Positions 1 to 10,436 of a DNA stretch of 64,000 bases are shown in pieces; position 1 is the first letter of the stretch; every line of letters starts with the position of its first letter. The stretch is from Phocoena phocoena (lineage: Eukaryota > Chordata > Mammalia > Artiodactyla > Phocoenidae). The notes beneath the pieces are model-generated. The model searched no databases, was not told the DNA's origin, and saw nothing but the letters and a program-made list of their open reading frames with translations. Where the stretch lies: contig NC_089232.1 in NCBI RefSeq assembly GCF_963924675.1, positions 33,864,842-33,928,841 on the forward strand. Reading direction: 5' to 3'. Both the position numbers and the translations under genes were made by a program.

Positions 1-1065
1 CTGTCCACTCCACGTTATTCTGCCCCAGACGCAGTGCTGATGGATTGGAGAGGCACGTGGAAGAGAGGGTTCCTCATCCCTCCCTCCCTGAGGAAGATAC
101 AGATGGGAGCCTCTCACTGGCTTGACCAGTGAGAGGGTAACAGAGAGAGACCAGCCTCCTCCCAGGCTATCCCAATCTCCTAAGAGCTTCTGGAACTCTT
201 AAGTCAAGCCAGGTGGAGCCCCAGAGCCAGGGTTTGGCCCAAGTGTTTCTCTGGAAGGCTCTTCCCTTCCCCAACCCCATCAGTGCCTGAGCCTTTAGAC
301 TCCGCTGCCCCATAAGCTACCTTCTCAGGGACCACTGAGGGAAGTGAGGCAGGCCAGGGGGTGAGATGCAGGAACGAGCCATGCCTTAGGAGATGGCTTT
401 TCCCAACACCCAGCTCCCCATCTGGCAGCTCTGCCCTGTCCCATGACTCTGTGTAGTGCCACCCCAGCTTATCACATCTCATTAAGGAAAAAGAATACAA
501 TAAAACCAAGCCTCTGGGGAAAAAGAAGTCACTGGGGAGTTCTCCCTTCCTGTATAAGTGCCTGCAGTCGTCCCAAGAATGATGTTTAGACAATTACACA
601 CGTGCAGAGGAGAAAAGCATTTTCCCTACGTACACAGTGCTATTAGCAAGAAAAATCTTTTCCAGCAACTTCTCTGCGTACTTCCCTTCAAATCCTATTG
701 GCCAGGAAGGGGACATATATTGATGCCTAAACCAATCACATGATAACAACTCATTGCAGGAGACCATTTCCCTGCACACACGTGTGGCTAGGCAGGGGCA
801 CCCCTAAAACTGGGGTCTTCCAGCAAGGAAGAAATAAGGCAATGGGAATGGCAATTGGGTAAGTGACTAAGAGTGCCTACCATATTGGTCTTCAAATGTC
901 CTAAGTCTAAAATATTGAATTTAAATACTGAGTTTGATACTTGAAGCAGAGTCACAGAAACTCTCTCTTTAAAACTTAGCAGCATGGTCACTAAGTAAAT
1001 GGGAGAAAATTACTCAACTCTCTGGGCCTTGTGTTCTTATCTATACAATGATAACAAACACAAGG
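1..1065. other. No gene recognised; possible MIR scrap near the end
   Basis: I see no gene in this stretch. The open frames are short and overlap on both strands, as expected by chance. Positions about 930-1055 end in a phrase (ACTCAACTCTCTGGGCC... then CTATACAATGATAAC) that resembles the middle of a MIR SINE in the plus orientation, but it is too degraded to call firmly. Confidence 0.5.
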
Positions 1066-1185
1066 TACAGGACACCCAGTGAAATATGAGTTTCTGTTAA
1101 ACCATGTCCTAAATATTACATGGGACTTATACTACAAAATTGTTTGTTGTTTACCTGAAATTCAAATTTCACTAGGTGTCCTGTA
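1066..1185. mobile_element. 120-bp palindromic MITE-like DNA element
   Basis: The two ends form an inverted repeat. The left arm TACAGGACACCCAGTGAAAT (1066-1085) pairs with the right arm ATTTCACTAGGTGTCCTGTA (1166-1185) with one mismatch in 20. The similarity continues inward in a weaker form (GTTTCTGTTAAAC against GTTTACCTGAAAT). The pairing is visible directly. Calling it a non-autonomous DNA transposon of the short palindromic kind known in mammals is inference from its shape and from remembered similarity to a common human repeat. I cannot give the family name with certainty. Confidence 0.6.
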
Positions 1186-1207
1186 TTTTTGTTAAATCTG
1201 GCAATCC

Positions 1208-1275
1208 TAGATGGATGGATTGTGGCTGGAGGGTGGGTAGGTGGAATGATGGGATGGATGAGATGGGTAGGTATA
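1208..1275 (+). repeat. Degenerate GGAT/GGTA-rich simple repeat
   Basis: Interrupted copies of GATG, GGTG and GGTA units (for example GATGGATGGATT and GGGATGGATGAGATGGG) give a purine- and G-rich strand. No coding or element structure is apparent. Confidence 0.6.
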
Positions 1276-1335
1276 GTGATAGAACTCTTTGGGACAATTT
1301 TTCAATGGTCAAGGGCTGTGTGCCTCTGTGTATAT

Positions 1336-1372
1336 GGGTGAGTGGGTGTGGGTGTGGGTGTGGGTGTGTGTG
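1336..1372 (+). repeat. (GTGGGT)n microsatellite
   Basis: A hexamer-like GTGGGT/GTGTGG run of about six units lies within a G+T-only stretch. Runs of three G occur four times, spaced by TGT, so the strand could in principle form a G-quadruplex. The frame reading Gly-Cys-Gly-Cys across it is a repeat artefact, not a protein. Confidence 0.8.
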
Positions 1373-1479
1373 AATATGCGTGTATTTTCCTCAGAAACAG
1401 ACCAGGAAGGGAAGGCACATGATGAGAATTTGAAGAGCTAGTCCAGCCCAGAGAACAGAATATCTACTGCCAGGGAGAT

Positions 1480-1612
1480 GAGAACGTGAACATTTGCACT
1501 ATGATTACACACCAGTGACTCACTGTGTGATCTTTGATAAATCACACAACCTCTCTGTTATGCAGGGTTTCACATTAATGTAGATGAGATAATAATATCA
1601 GCTTTATTTCCG
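1480..1612 (+). mobile_element. MIR SINE fragment
   Basis: The order of phrases matches the core and 3' half of MIR on the plus strand: CACTGTGTGATCTTTGATAA, then ACAACCTCTCTGT, then GATGAGATAATAATA. In the consensus these correspond to 'tgtgaccttgggcaa', 'aacctctctgt' and 'aaatggggataata'. It is strongly diverged, as expected for a pre-eutherian SINE. Confidence 0.5.
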
Positions 1613-2485
1613 CCTCACATGAGATCAAGGTCACCTGAGCATTACTTATAAATTCCAGAATTGAAAAAGAGGCAAGGAATGGGTATTTTTTTACATTACA
1701 TCAATGAGAAGGGGGAATCAGAAAGCCCGGGTAGGCTTGGGATTCTTTTCTAATTTCTTTGGGAAGCGCTCACTAAATAAAGATTCGAACCTAATATAGG
1801 ATGCACTGATTACAACCCACACTTTGTTTCCAAGCCTTACTTCACATACCTGAATGTTTCCCTCATTAGCTGCGCACATCACCCTCTCACTGAATCAGCA
1901 GAATTTAGCAAATTCAGACATCAGCTGTTTCTTTCCTATATTTGACAGGAAACCTATTGCAACCCAGTGATTTCCCAGGGTTTATTTTTTCACAAGTGCC
2001 AGAGCAGCACCACACCAGTGGGATCCGTGCTGGGAGCATTTGCCCATAAAAACTGGTCTCTTTTTGTGGTCACATTTATGTTGAATCAGCAAGTGAATGG
2101 GGCTCTCATTATCTTTGGAGGTAGAAGTCCATTACATTTCACTGGGCCTGTGTTATTTTGCTAATAAAACTAATACAGCCCAAGAAACAAGAACGGTGGA
2201 GGGTGGTAGGGTTAGTGCTTTCAGCGATATTCCCAGAGGCCTCCGAATCATCCTCCTATAAGCGACCAAATGGCCAGAATCCAAGGCAAGCGTGGGGTCG
2301 GAGTACAAAAACAGGGGAGAACCACCAGAGAGGGCAAAAGTAGAGAAGACTCTGGCCAGGGGGTGAAAGCAGGTAGGAGAATGTGTGAACCTAGTGACCC
2401 AGATTGAAAACAGGGCATCCCGTGTCACCCTTATGGCAGGAAGCTTTACAGTGAGTGTCACGAAAATCACAACATAATCATGCCT
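1613..2485. other. No gene or repeat recognised
   Basis: The sequence is of mixed composition. The open frames at 1967-2164 and 2153-2470 lie on opposite strands and overlap, lack any recognisable protein motif, and look like chance frames. Confidence 0.5.
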
Positions 2486-2632
2486 TCTCGGTCATCTGCA
2501 AAGGACTTTTACATACAGTAGCTCAGTTCATCCTTACTGAATCGGTGAGAAAACTGAAGCTCATAAAGGTAAAATAACTTCCTCTAATGCAAATCAGAGG
2601 CAGTATTCGAAATCAGGGCTACTGAACACAGG
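2486..2632 (-). mobile_element. MIR SINE fragment (antisense)
   Basis: Read on the plus strand it shows the reversed MIR signature: CAGTTCATCCTTACTGAATCG, then GTGAGAAAACTGAAGCTCA, then AAATAACTTCCTCTAATGCA, then GCAGTATTCGAAATCAGG. These correspond to the 'gatgaggaaactgaggc', 'taagtaacttgccc' and 'cagagccgggattcgaac' blocks. Confidence 0.6.
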
Positions 2633-2904
2633 ACCGGGACTTTTCTCACCAGCCCCAGCAGTATTTTACAAATGGTGTGAATTAATACCTGCCAAAACGT
2701 GGCCTTCACCCTCTTATCTACAGCCGTTGAAGTTCCCACCATTGGCATCCCCTTCGGGGTTAAAGAGGGAAGGAAACAAACTCTATATTGTATAACCCAG
2801 GTTAGGCAGTGACAGCGGAACAAAATAGGGACCAATTTTTTCTGGAACTTTCATCCTGGTTGTCATCTTGGAAAGCCACATTACCGTCACGGAAAGTGTG
2901 ATTT

Positions 2905-3120
2905 ATTAGCATTCAATCATTTGTTCGTGCACTCATTCGTTCAAAAAGTGTATATTAAATTTCTATTTGCCAAACACTGTACTAGCTACTGTGTGTTCAG
3001 CGGTGAATAAAAGAGAGGTGGTACTTGCTCTTGTGGGACTAAAAACATGGCGAAAGGGACAGACATTCAAGAAGGAGACAAAGGCCTAAGCATCTAATGA
3101 CTGATTGTGAAAAGTGCTGC
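2905..3120 (-). mobile_element. L2 LINE 3' end (antisense)
   Basis: It starts with the CATTCA/ATTCGTTCA-type tail of L2, then the block AAACACTGTACTAGCTACTGTG, then GGTGAATAAAAGAGAGGTGG, then CTTGCTCTTGTGGGACTAA. The order matches the reverse complement of the L2 3' untranslated end ('gccaggcactgtgctaggc...gatacagcagtgaacaaaac'). It may continue weakly to about 3270. Confidence 0.6.
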
Positions 3121-4366
3121 GAGTAATAAAGATAGGGTGTTTTACAAACAAAACACAGAGGTGGCTTCTCCAATTTGAGCAGGGCACTCTAAAGTGATGG
3201 GTGACCTGACCACTGAGAAGGGATGCTCTATGTGAAGAGTGAGAAGACAGAGCTTGAACAGAGCCCTGGAAAGGAGAGAGCTCTGTCTGCTCCAGGAGCT
3301 GGACCAAGGCCCCTGGAATTGGAAAGAGGTGAGGGAAGAGTGAGAGAGAGGGTGGCAGGGATGCAAAGGAGGCAGGAGCACCAAGAACCATCCTGGGCTA
3401 CTTGGTATAGCCAACAGCAACAGGTGGGTCTGGCCTCTGGGTGGAGAAGGGAGCCACCAGATGGGCAGGAGACACCAAAAGGATGAAGGTGAACTTCAAC
3501 TTTGCCCTGTTCCCAGGTGTGCGATTCCAGGTGCTCATGGTGAGACTGACGCCTCCACTGGTAGTTTAGTCCCCTACTTTGAATCCTCTGTCCACCACTA
3601 ACCCAACTCAAGGTGCCCAATGCCACCTCCGTATCTACGTTATGGTAAATGGCCTTCAGTTCCACAATGGAAACAGAGGAAAAACACAGGCTGCCAACTA
3701 GGTGTGTCAAAAATATTTTCCCAAGCGCCAGATGGAGACTGTGCCCTAAACTGGAAAGTTTCCGGCCACCTGTGAAGGCTGTTCTCTGGTGCCAATCCCA
3801 CTTTCTCCCACCGGCTCTTTGGGGCTGAGGAAATGCTTCATCAGTGCTGGGCGGAATCATTAGAAGTAAGTGATTAACAGCGCGGCTATCGAAGTTCTGG
3901 AGTTTGTTTTCCTGCAACCTGAAAGGGTGCTTGCTTTATGATTTTTTAATTAGAGTGTAAATATTGTAGGCCCATAAACCTCTTGATTGATTGCTGACAG
4001 GTGTGAAAGTTTGCATTTGATAGAAAAGGCCCCGAGTCTTCTGTTATCTCCAGCTTCTGTTTTCTCAGGCTCCCCTGGCAGCTGGCTGGGTTGACACACA
4101 GGGCAGCACCCAGCAAAACTGCCAGATGGAGGGCTTATCCTCTGAATTCCCCAATATCACCTTGGGAGCTTCTTCCTCCCTATCACATCCCCCCTTATCT
4201 TCTTTCAAAAATCACAGTGGGACCTCAGCCTGGTGAAGAAATCCCCACAATGTCTCCACTGTTTGAGTCATGCCCCATGTTCTGATTTTCCTTCTGACCT
4301 TATCACGCATTCTATGGCCCTCACTTCTTGAACTACCAAGAAACAGAAATTAATTTAAATACTTAT
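3121..4366. other. No gene confirmed; longest non-repeat open frame of the window on the minus strand
   Basis: The minus strand is open for 229 codons at 3228-3917. The conceptual product is rich in Ser, Leu, Pro, His and Trp, with no recognisable domain, signal peptide or motif. I see no flanking splice or promoter context that would make it a gene. It sits just upstream, in antisense terms, of an L2 3' end. It could be decayed L2 or simply a chance frame in locally GC-richer DNA, and I treat it as non-coding. Confidence 0.4.
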
Positions 4367-4610
4367 TCATGGGTTCATTCAGTGAACAAATATCAAGTGT
4401 ATCCGTGGCTACGGTACACACATTATTTCAGGTGCCCGAGAGACAGCATGGAGCACACTAAAGTCCTTGCCATCACAGAATACCTTTTACAAGCGGGAGT
4501 AAAAAATACACACATGACAAAATAAGTTTAAAAGATCATTTCGAACACTGACAAGTGTGATGGAGATGATAAAATTGGGACACATGGAAGAGAGTCACTG
4601 GGAAGATGCT
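4367..4610 (-). mobile_element. Degraded L2-like fragment (antisense)
   Basis: GGTTCATTCAGTGAACAAATATCAAGTGTAT is followed by a phrase like 'gagacagcatggagca...aaagtccttgccatcaca' and by 'acactgacaagtgtgatggag'. This order is that of an inverted L2 3' end, but divergence is high. Confidence 0.4.
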
Positions 4611-6696
4611 TTGGCCAGAAGAGCAGGAGATTCAGTTATTTTTCTCCATCTTTCCAGCATGAGCCCCCCGCTTCTGTTTGTCTTGGAAGATCTGTTTTAT
4701 TCTTCTTGTTCTCACACCATATTGACTTCCCCATCCATATGGCCAAAAATGACCATCTTATCTCTCTTTTCACGTTGATTCAGTACAAGCAATCAATGAA
4801 GACCAGTCATCCTCCCTAAAAAGGTCCCTACTCCTAAAAAGTATTCAGAATCTGATTGGTCCAGTTTGGGTCAGGGTTCCTCTTGGTGAAAATCATCTTT
4901 GAGCAATCTAAGCTGTATCACATATGAGTGTGACCTAAGCCCCCATTGTTGTGGGTAGAGGGGCATTTATTATAGAGAAGAGAGAGCACATGGCCTGGGA
5001 ATATACCAACTACTAGTAATGTTGCTTACAGATCGCTGTTGTATTGCAGACCTATCCATTCCTACAGAGAGGCAGTAATCCAGGAAAGAAGAGATGGAGT
5101 CCTCAACTGAAGAGGGAGAGTACGTGAAATAAAGAAACAGTGGGGCTTTTAGGACCAACATGTTCTGATGTGCTGAACTAAATAATACAACTGTCTTTGC
5201 AAGCTTAGAATTTGAAACCTGGGCATCGAGAGAAAACTCCTGAAATAAAATCCCACGGCTATTTAATATACTCTTAAAGTCCTCCAGAGAAGGAAGCCAT
5301 ACTGCTTTTCAAAATATTTTGCACCTTTCACTCAAATTACGGTCCAGTTTGGACAACAAATGAAAAGTCATCTTACTCCTAGGGCAAGTTGGATAAAGGA
5401 AATTATGTCCATTATTATTGCAAACATCACGAAACAAGATAGGACAACTTTGAAAACCATCTGAGGTAAAAGTTTCTAGGTGACCTGGAATTTGTGATAT
5501 TAAGTCACGTGTAAGTTTCTAGGTGATGACAGTCACCCCTTATAGATTTTGAAGATATTACAAAACTCATTTTGTACAGTGTTGGTGGTATAGGGTGAGC
5601 ATAACTGCCTTCCAAAATTCTTCTTATATTATTATGCTTCCTCTGATTCTTTCTCTGTCAAGTAAGTGGCCCAATCTTGATGCTTAAGTTTCTATTCCCA
5701 AAGCAAAAAAAGGAAATAAAAATGCACCATGGCCTTTTGGTGAAATGACAGTTATTACTATCTTTGACCAGAAGAAACATATTTTTGACAGCAAACCAAA
5801 GACTGAGCAGGGTATTATCAGCTTTTCAAACACTAAAGTGAAAAAATAAATGGGTAGAGGATTTGTGTGGCATTCAGCAGAGTTTTAGTGTCAGTCATGA
5901 CAGTTCTTACTGGAAAAATGTTTAATACCCTCTACTTAATCAAAACTAAATTCCTCATAAATGACTGTTTGATAAAAGGAAAGAATTGTCTGTGAGTAAC
6001 TTATCCTACAATGTAGAATTGCTCCCCAGTTCCAAAGAATGAAGTAAAGCTGATTGAGAATATTCTAAGTAGAGTGTTAGGGTTTTGATAAACACAATAA
6101 AATCTCAAATACTGAATTGCTAGGCCAGGAACAACAATTGGATAACCTTGGATAAGTTGATCCCCACTGATTATTTTTTCCCAGAAGCTTAAAGTGTGAA
6201 TAAAATGTTCTGGCATTTCACTATCCCATCAGTTTTTACATACTGGGGTTTTCAAGTTTCTCATATCCTTCTATCCTATTATCCTCCTTTATCTTCTTGG
6301 AATCTATTCCGGGAATTACTCATGCATAAAATTATGTGAGAAGCCTTCATCTCTAACGCCTTTTTCTAATTGTCAAATTTACAGTAAAAAGATAATAACT
6401 ATTGAGTATCGATTGATCCAGGTTTTCATAAATGCTATGGCAGTTTCTAGACACCAGGAGCGATCGTAACATATTTTGCAGTAGACTGCCCTAATTAACG
6501 ACTAGGTGCTTTCCAAATTTTTCAAGAAAAAAACGGAACATATCTAATTCTGTTCATTTTGATAATGGAGGGCAGGAAAAAATGTGTCTCATTGGAAATG
6601 CAAAGCTAGTCTTCAGTGGAAACAATTTCTTCATTCTCTTCATTGATTTAAGCTTTGTCTCCTCTTTTGAGTCACAGGCCACTCCTGAGGTTAGAG
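4611..6696. other. No gene or clear repeat recognised
   Basis: About 2 kb of AT-leaning sequence with no open frame above 75 codons and no element I can name. The 14-mer AAGTTTCTAGGTGA occurs twice 43 bp apart (5470-5483 and 5513-5526), a small direct repeat of unknown meaning. Confidence 0.5.
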
Positions 6697-6734
6697 GTGA
6701 TGGCATAGCTTGATGGTTAGGAGTGAATATAACA

Positions 6735-7052
6735 AAAAAGAAGCAGACTCACAGATATAGAGAACAAACTAGTGGTTACCAGTGGGAAGAGGGGAGTGGG
6801 GAGGAGCAGTATAGGGGTAGAAGATTAAGAGGTACAAACTATTATGTATAAAATAAATAAGCTACAAGGATATATTGTACAACACAGGGAATATAGCCAA
6901 TATTTTATAACTGTAAATGAAACATAACCTTTAAGAATTGTGAATCACTATATTGTACACCTGTAATTTATATACTATGGTACTGCAACTATATTCAATA
7001 AAAATAAATCAATAAATATAAATAAATAAATAGGAAAAAGTTTTAAAAAATA
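6735..7052 (+). mobile_element. L1 LINE 3' end (5'-truncated)
   Basis: The opening GCAGACTCACAGATATAGAG-AACAAACTAGTGGTTACCAGTGGG is the shared ORF2-to-3'UTR junction phrase of cetartiodactyl L1s. It runs through 'gtacaaactattatgtataaaataaataagctacaaggatatattgtacaacac' to an AATA-rich tail at 6996-7032. No coding part survives. No clear target-site duplication could be read, which fits its age. Confidence 0.8.
6996..7032 (+). repeat. (AAAT)n tail of the L1
   Basis: Interrupted AATAAAT units (ATTCAATAAAAATAAATCAA and onward) form the A-rich tail of the preceding L1, now a small microsatellite. Confidence 0.75.
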
Positions 7053-7258
7053 CACGAGTTAGAGTTACAATGCCTAAGTTCTAAATCCTAAGCTTTGCCA
7101 CCTGCTATATGGGCCAATTTCAACAGGATTCTTAATATCTCTTAGTCCCAAATTTTAATTTGTAGTATAGAGTACCCATTGTACCTATTCCCGTGAGTAA
7201 AATGCATATTAAGCATTAGCACAGAGTCTGGCATAGAGTAGAACCTTAATAAAATATC

Positions 7259-9399
7259 CTATTACATGAAAGAAAAAAATAACTAGACAATAAACAAAGA
7301 GCTTAGATAAACAGCTCCTAAATAATCACAGACTAAGCATTTCTCCTCCAGCAGATCTTGGTATCTGCTGACATCCTCTCTTTAATTCGTGGTACATTCT
7401 CCATCTACAAGCTTAAAATTCTCTATCTTTTTGGCACAGACTGAATATCAATCAACGAGGAGATTGTTAATTCATTCAGGCCAATGGAAAGCAATCATTA
7501 TAAACAATTCAAAGTTCCCTTTGGACTTCCTCTGGCATGTGGATACAACCACTCCTTTATTATTTCCTAGATAAGGGCGACATCACCCTGGTAACATATA
7601 AGGGTTAACCCGCAGTTAGAAGGAAATGTTTTCACAGTTACAGTTATGACCATTATATTCATATCAGAAAGCTTTTCAGACACAGTTCCTTATGGTTCAC
7701 TTTACCATGTATCTAACAGACAAGACTGGTTCATGGCGCAATGGTTCATCAAGTTCTACACTCCAGAATTACATTCTAGAATGTGTTCTTTTGATTCATT
7801 CAAGGTGATTGCTAACTCAGTTATACACAAGTAAACTTGTGGACACACAAATCTTGATCTATTTACATTGACTTTCAGTCCGGCAAGTTCCTTCCAATGT
7901 GGTACTGGCAGAGTTCTGGTTTTTACAAGCATTTCTGGGTTCAAGTCAGTTTTAGACTTAGAATTCTTAAAATTTTGCCCCAATGAAAAAGAATATCAGT
8001 CACTCTCCAGAGCATGAATTCTTCTGTAGATATAACAGCTACTGAAATCTAAGAGGAATTCATGCTTTTTTAAATTTATGGCATGACAGTGCTATGACAT
8101 TGGTAGTTTTCGACAGATAGCATTTTCCATCTAGCTTCTAAGAATACTTTCTTATTACAGTTGCTCTTCTCTACAAACCCATCAAATTCCTCTCTGAAAA
8201 GCCAGATCTCCTTGTTCCTCTTGGGCAAACACTGTTTTATAGATAATGCAGGAAAGGCCTGAGTGATAACTGCCCTCCCCAAAACTGTGACGTGGTCAAA
8301 TGTCTATTTGGGGTCTTTTTTTCACAAAGTCTATCAAAACTTCCTTTAAAAGTGTGGCTTTGTCCATTTTGCCTAGTTTGCAAGAGGTCTCTTTCCTAGA
8401 AAGACTTCCAAAGTTACTCTAGCCTTTGAAAACATGAATACTATTCTTCCCCTACCATTTTAGTTATATTCAACAGAATCAAGACTTTGGAGAGAAACAT
8501 GAATATGTCTAAGAAGATTAGTGCAAGATTCTCTCCATGAGTATCAGTCACACACTAGGATCACTGAGATAGTAGGTAGAAGACACTATTTTCAACGTGT
8601 CTTTATTTCATAAAGAAAGAAGAGTGCTGTAAAGTGATCATGTACTTCTATTCCATTTTCCTGAAATCATTCATAAAAAAAAGAGAGAGAAAACAATAGA
8701 TCAAGCCTCTCAGGATGTTCTAAGTGAAAAGAAAGTTTTTTTTGTTTTTTTTTTTTAATCTTTCTGCTGACTGCCAGAAGAGTCACTTGATAGGGCACAA
8801 TTGCTACCAGTAATAAGACTGCATGAGAAAGCTCATTTTTGGCACTACACTAAAGATGAAAGTAGAACAAGGGTGGGGGGGGATCACCTTTGTCAGACAG
8901 AAGGTTAGATGTATTAAAATAAAATCTTAATGGAACCAAAGTGAAGACCTGTATCATGTCCAAGATTTCTGGTGGAAAATTTCAGCAGTGATGAGCAACT
9001 TCCCAAATGGGATAATTAATGACCAGTGCAATATTTCACAACAGAAACAATATACTTTTGATAGATCCAGAGAGACACGGGAATATCCTTCACACCAACT
9101 CAAAGTGGTCAAGGTTTGTATTTGTTGGTTGCTTTAAATCCTTAATCTACTCCATCAACCTGGGAATGTCCAAGGAAGGAAACGGTGCAGGGTCTGAGAA
9201 GTTAACTGAAGAACTGACTTTTCTCTTTGTTACTTAAGTGCATATCGTGAAAAATTGCCTAACTCAGGGGGTTGTTTCTGTGTATTTCATTGAAATAAAT
9301 CAAAACCACTTGCTTTTTCTACTTCTTTATTTCCTATTCACTGGACAAATCCTTTGAGTTTATTTTCAATCCCCCCGAATTGAATTTCCCCCTGTCAAG
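7259..9399. other. No gene or clear repeat recognised
   Basis: About 2.1 kb. It includes a T-rich stretch at 8737-8757 and a run of eight G at 8875-8882 (GGGTGGGGGGGG). Open frames are at most 75 codons and unremarkable. Confidence 0.5.
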
Positions 9400-10432
9400 A
9401 TTATCAGCTTCATCCATGTGGCCAAAGACAGTGGTAGCCTTCAAGTTCTCATCCTAGTCAACATCTCAGAGGTAGTCAATACATCTGATCATTTCTTCCT
9501 TCTGGAAGCATGTGTCCTTTTGTCTTATCTGCCTCTACTTTCTCCTGGCTTCCATTTAATTTATCAAGTTGTTCCAATTCAAGCTCATCCTCCTCTGCCC
9601 TCTTCTATGTGTTCATTGCCCCAGGATCAACCTTGACCTGAACTCCTCTTTATCTATACTAAGTCCCTATGCAAATTCACCCCACTCTGTGACTTAATCT
9701 ATATGCTATTCATTCAACTTTAGCCCTGATCACTTCCTTGAGTTTCAGGTTCATATATCCAACTGCTCCTTAACCTCTCCAGTTGTATGTTAATAGGGAT
9801 CTCATCTTTGACTTTTTCCAAACATGTCTATTCTTTCCCTCCTACTCACCTTTTAACATACACACTCACACCCTACTTCTCCAAATGTGCTTCTGTCCTC
9901 AGTCTTCTCCTACCTCAATCAAAAGTGTACCATCCATTCAGCAGTTCAAACAAAAGCCTTAGGAGTCATATTCAATTCTTATCATATTGTCCTCAATGAC
10001 TTGGCCCACCATGATCCCAATGCAAACCACCATCATGTCTTTTCTGATCCTGTAATGGCCTTGTTTTTAATCTTATTCTGCACGTAGCATACAAAATGAT
10101 CTGTTTTAATGTAACTCAAATAATGTTACCCTTCTGTTTAAAATCCTACCGTGCCTCTGATCACAGAGTAAAATCCAAAGTTCACTGTGGCCTATAGAGC
10201 TTTTCATGATCTAGCTGGTGTCTAACTCTCCTCCCTTAACTCATACAATGTCCTATACCACTTATTCTACTATACCAAGCTTTTCCCTCAACACAGCGAA
10301 CTTATTCCTGTTTCAGGGCCTGTGCACTTACACCTTTCCTTTGCCTCTTTGAATGGCTGTGTCTTGTTCCTTTAGATCTCATTATGAGTGTTACTTTCTG
10401 AAGTAGTCAACCCCACTCCACTCCCTCTGTTA
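9400..10432 (+). mobile_element. L2 LINE, about 1 kb including the decayed end of its reverse transcriptase frame
   Basis: Blocks of the L2 consensus appear in order on the plus strand. GTCAATACATCTGATCATTTCTTCC...CTGGAAGCA and TTCTCCTGGCTTCCA come from the ORF2 region, followed by 'atatatccaactgctccttaacctctcca' and 'cttaggagtcatattcaattctt'. The 3' part has AAAATGATCTGTTTTAATG, 'ctgtttaaaatcctaccgtgcctctgatcacagagtaaaatccaaagttcac', 'ttcatgatctagctgg' and 'cagggcctgtgcacttacacc'. The reading frame is broken many times. L2 has long been inactive in placental mammals. Confidence 0.8.
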
Positions 10433-10436
10433 CCAT

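Larger units (their letters stand above)
6698..7258 (+). mobile_element. MIR SINE split by a later L1 insertion
   Basis: The left part, about 6698-6727, reads ATGGCATAGCTTGATGGTTAG, the MIR 5' end. The right part, about 7053-7258, resumes with AGTTACAATGCCTAAGTTC, then GCTTTGCCACCTGCTATATG, CTTAATATCTCTTAG, and CACAGAGTCTGGCATAGAGTA. These are the remaining MIR blocks in order. Together the two parts rebuild one MIR, with roughly 320 bp of L1 between them. Confidence 0.65.

Noticed and set aside
5470..5526. Direct repeat AAGTTTCTAGGTGA considered as a target-site duplication
   Set aside because: Only 29 bp lie between the copies and that sequence is not a recognisable element.
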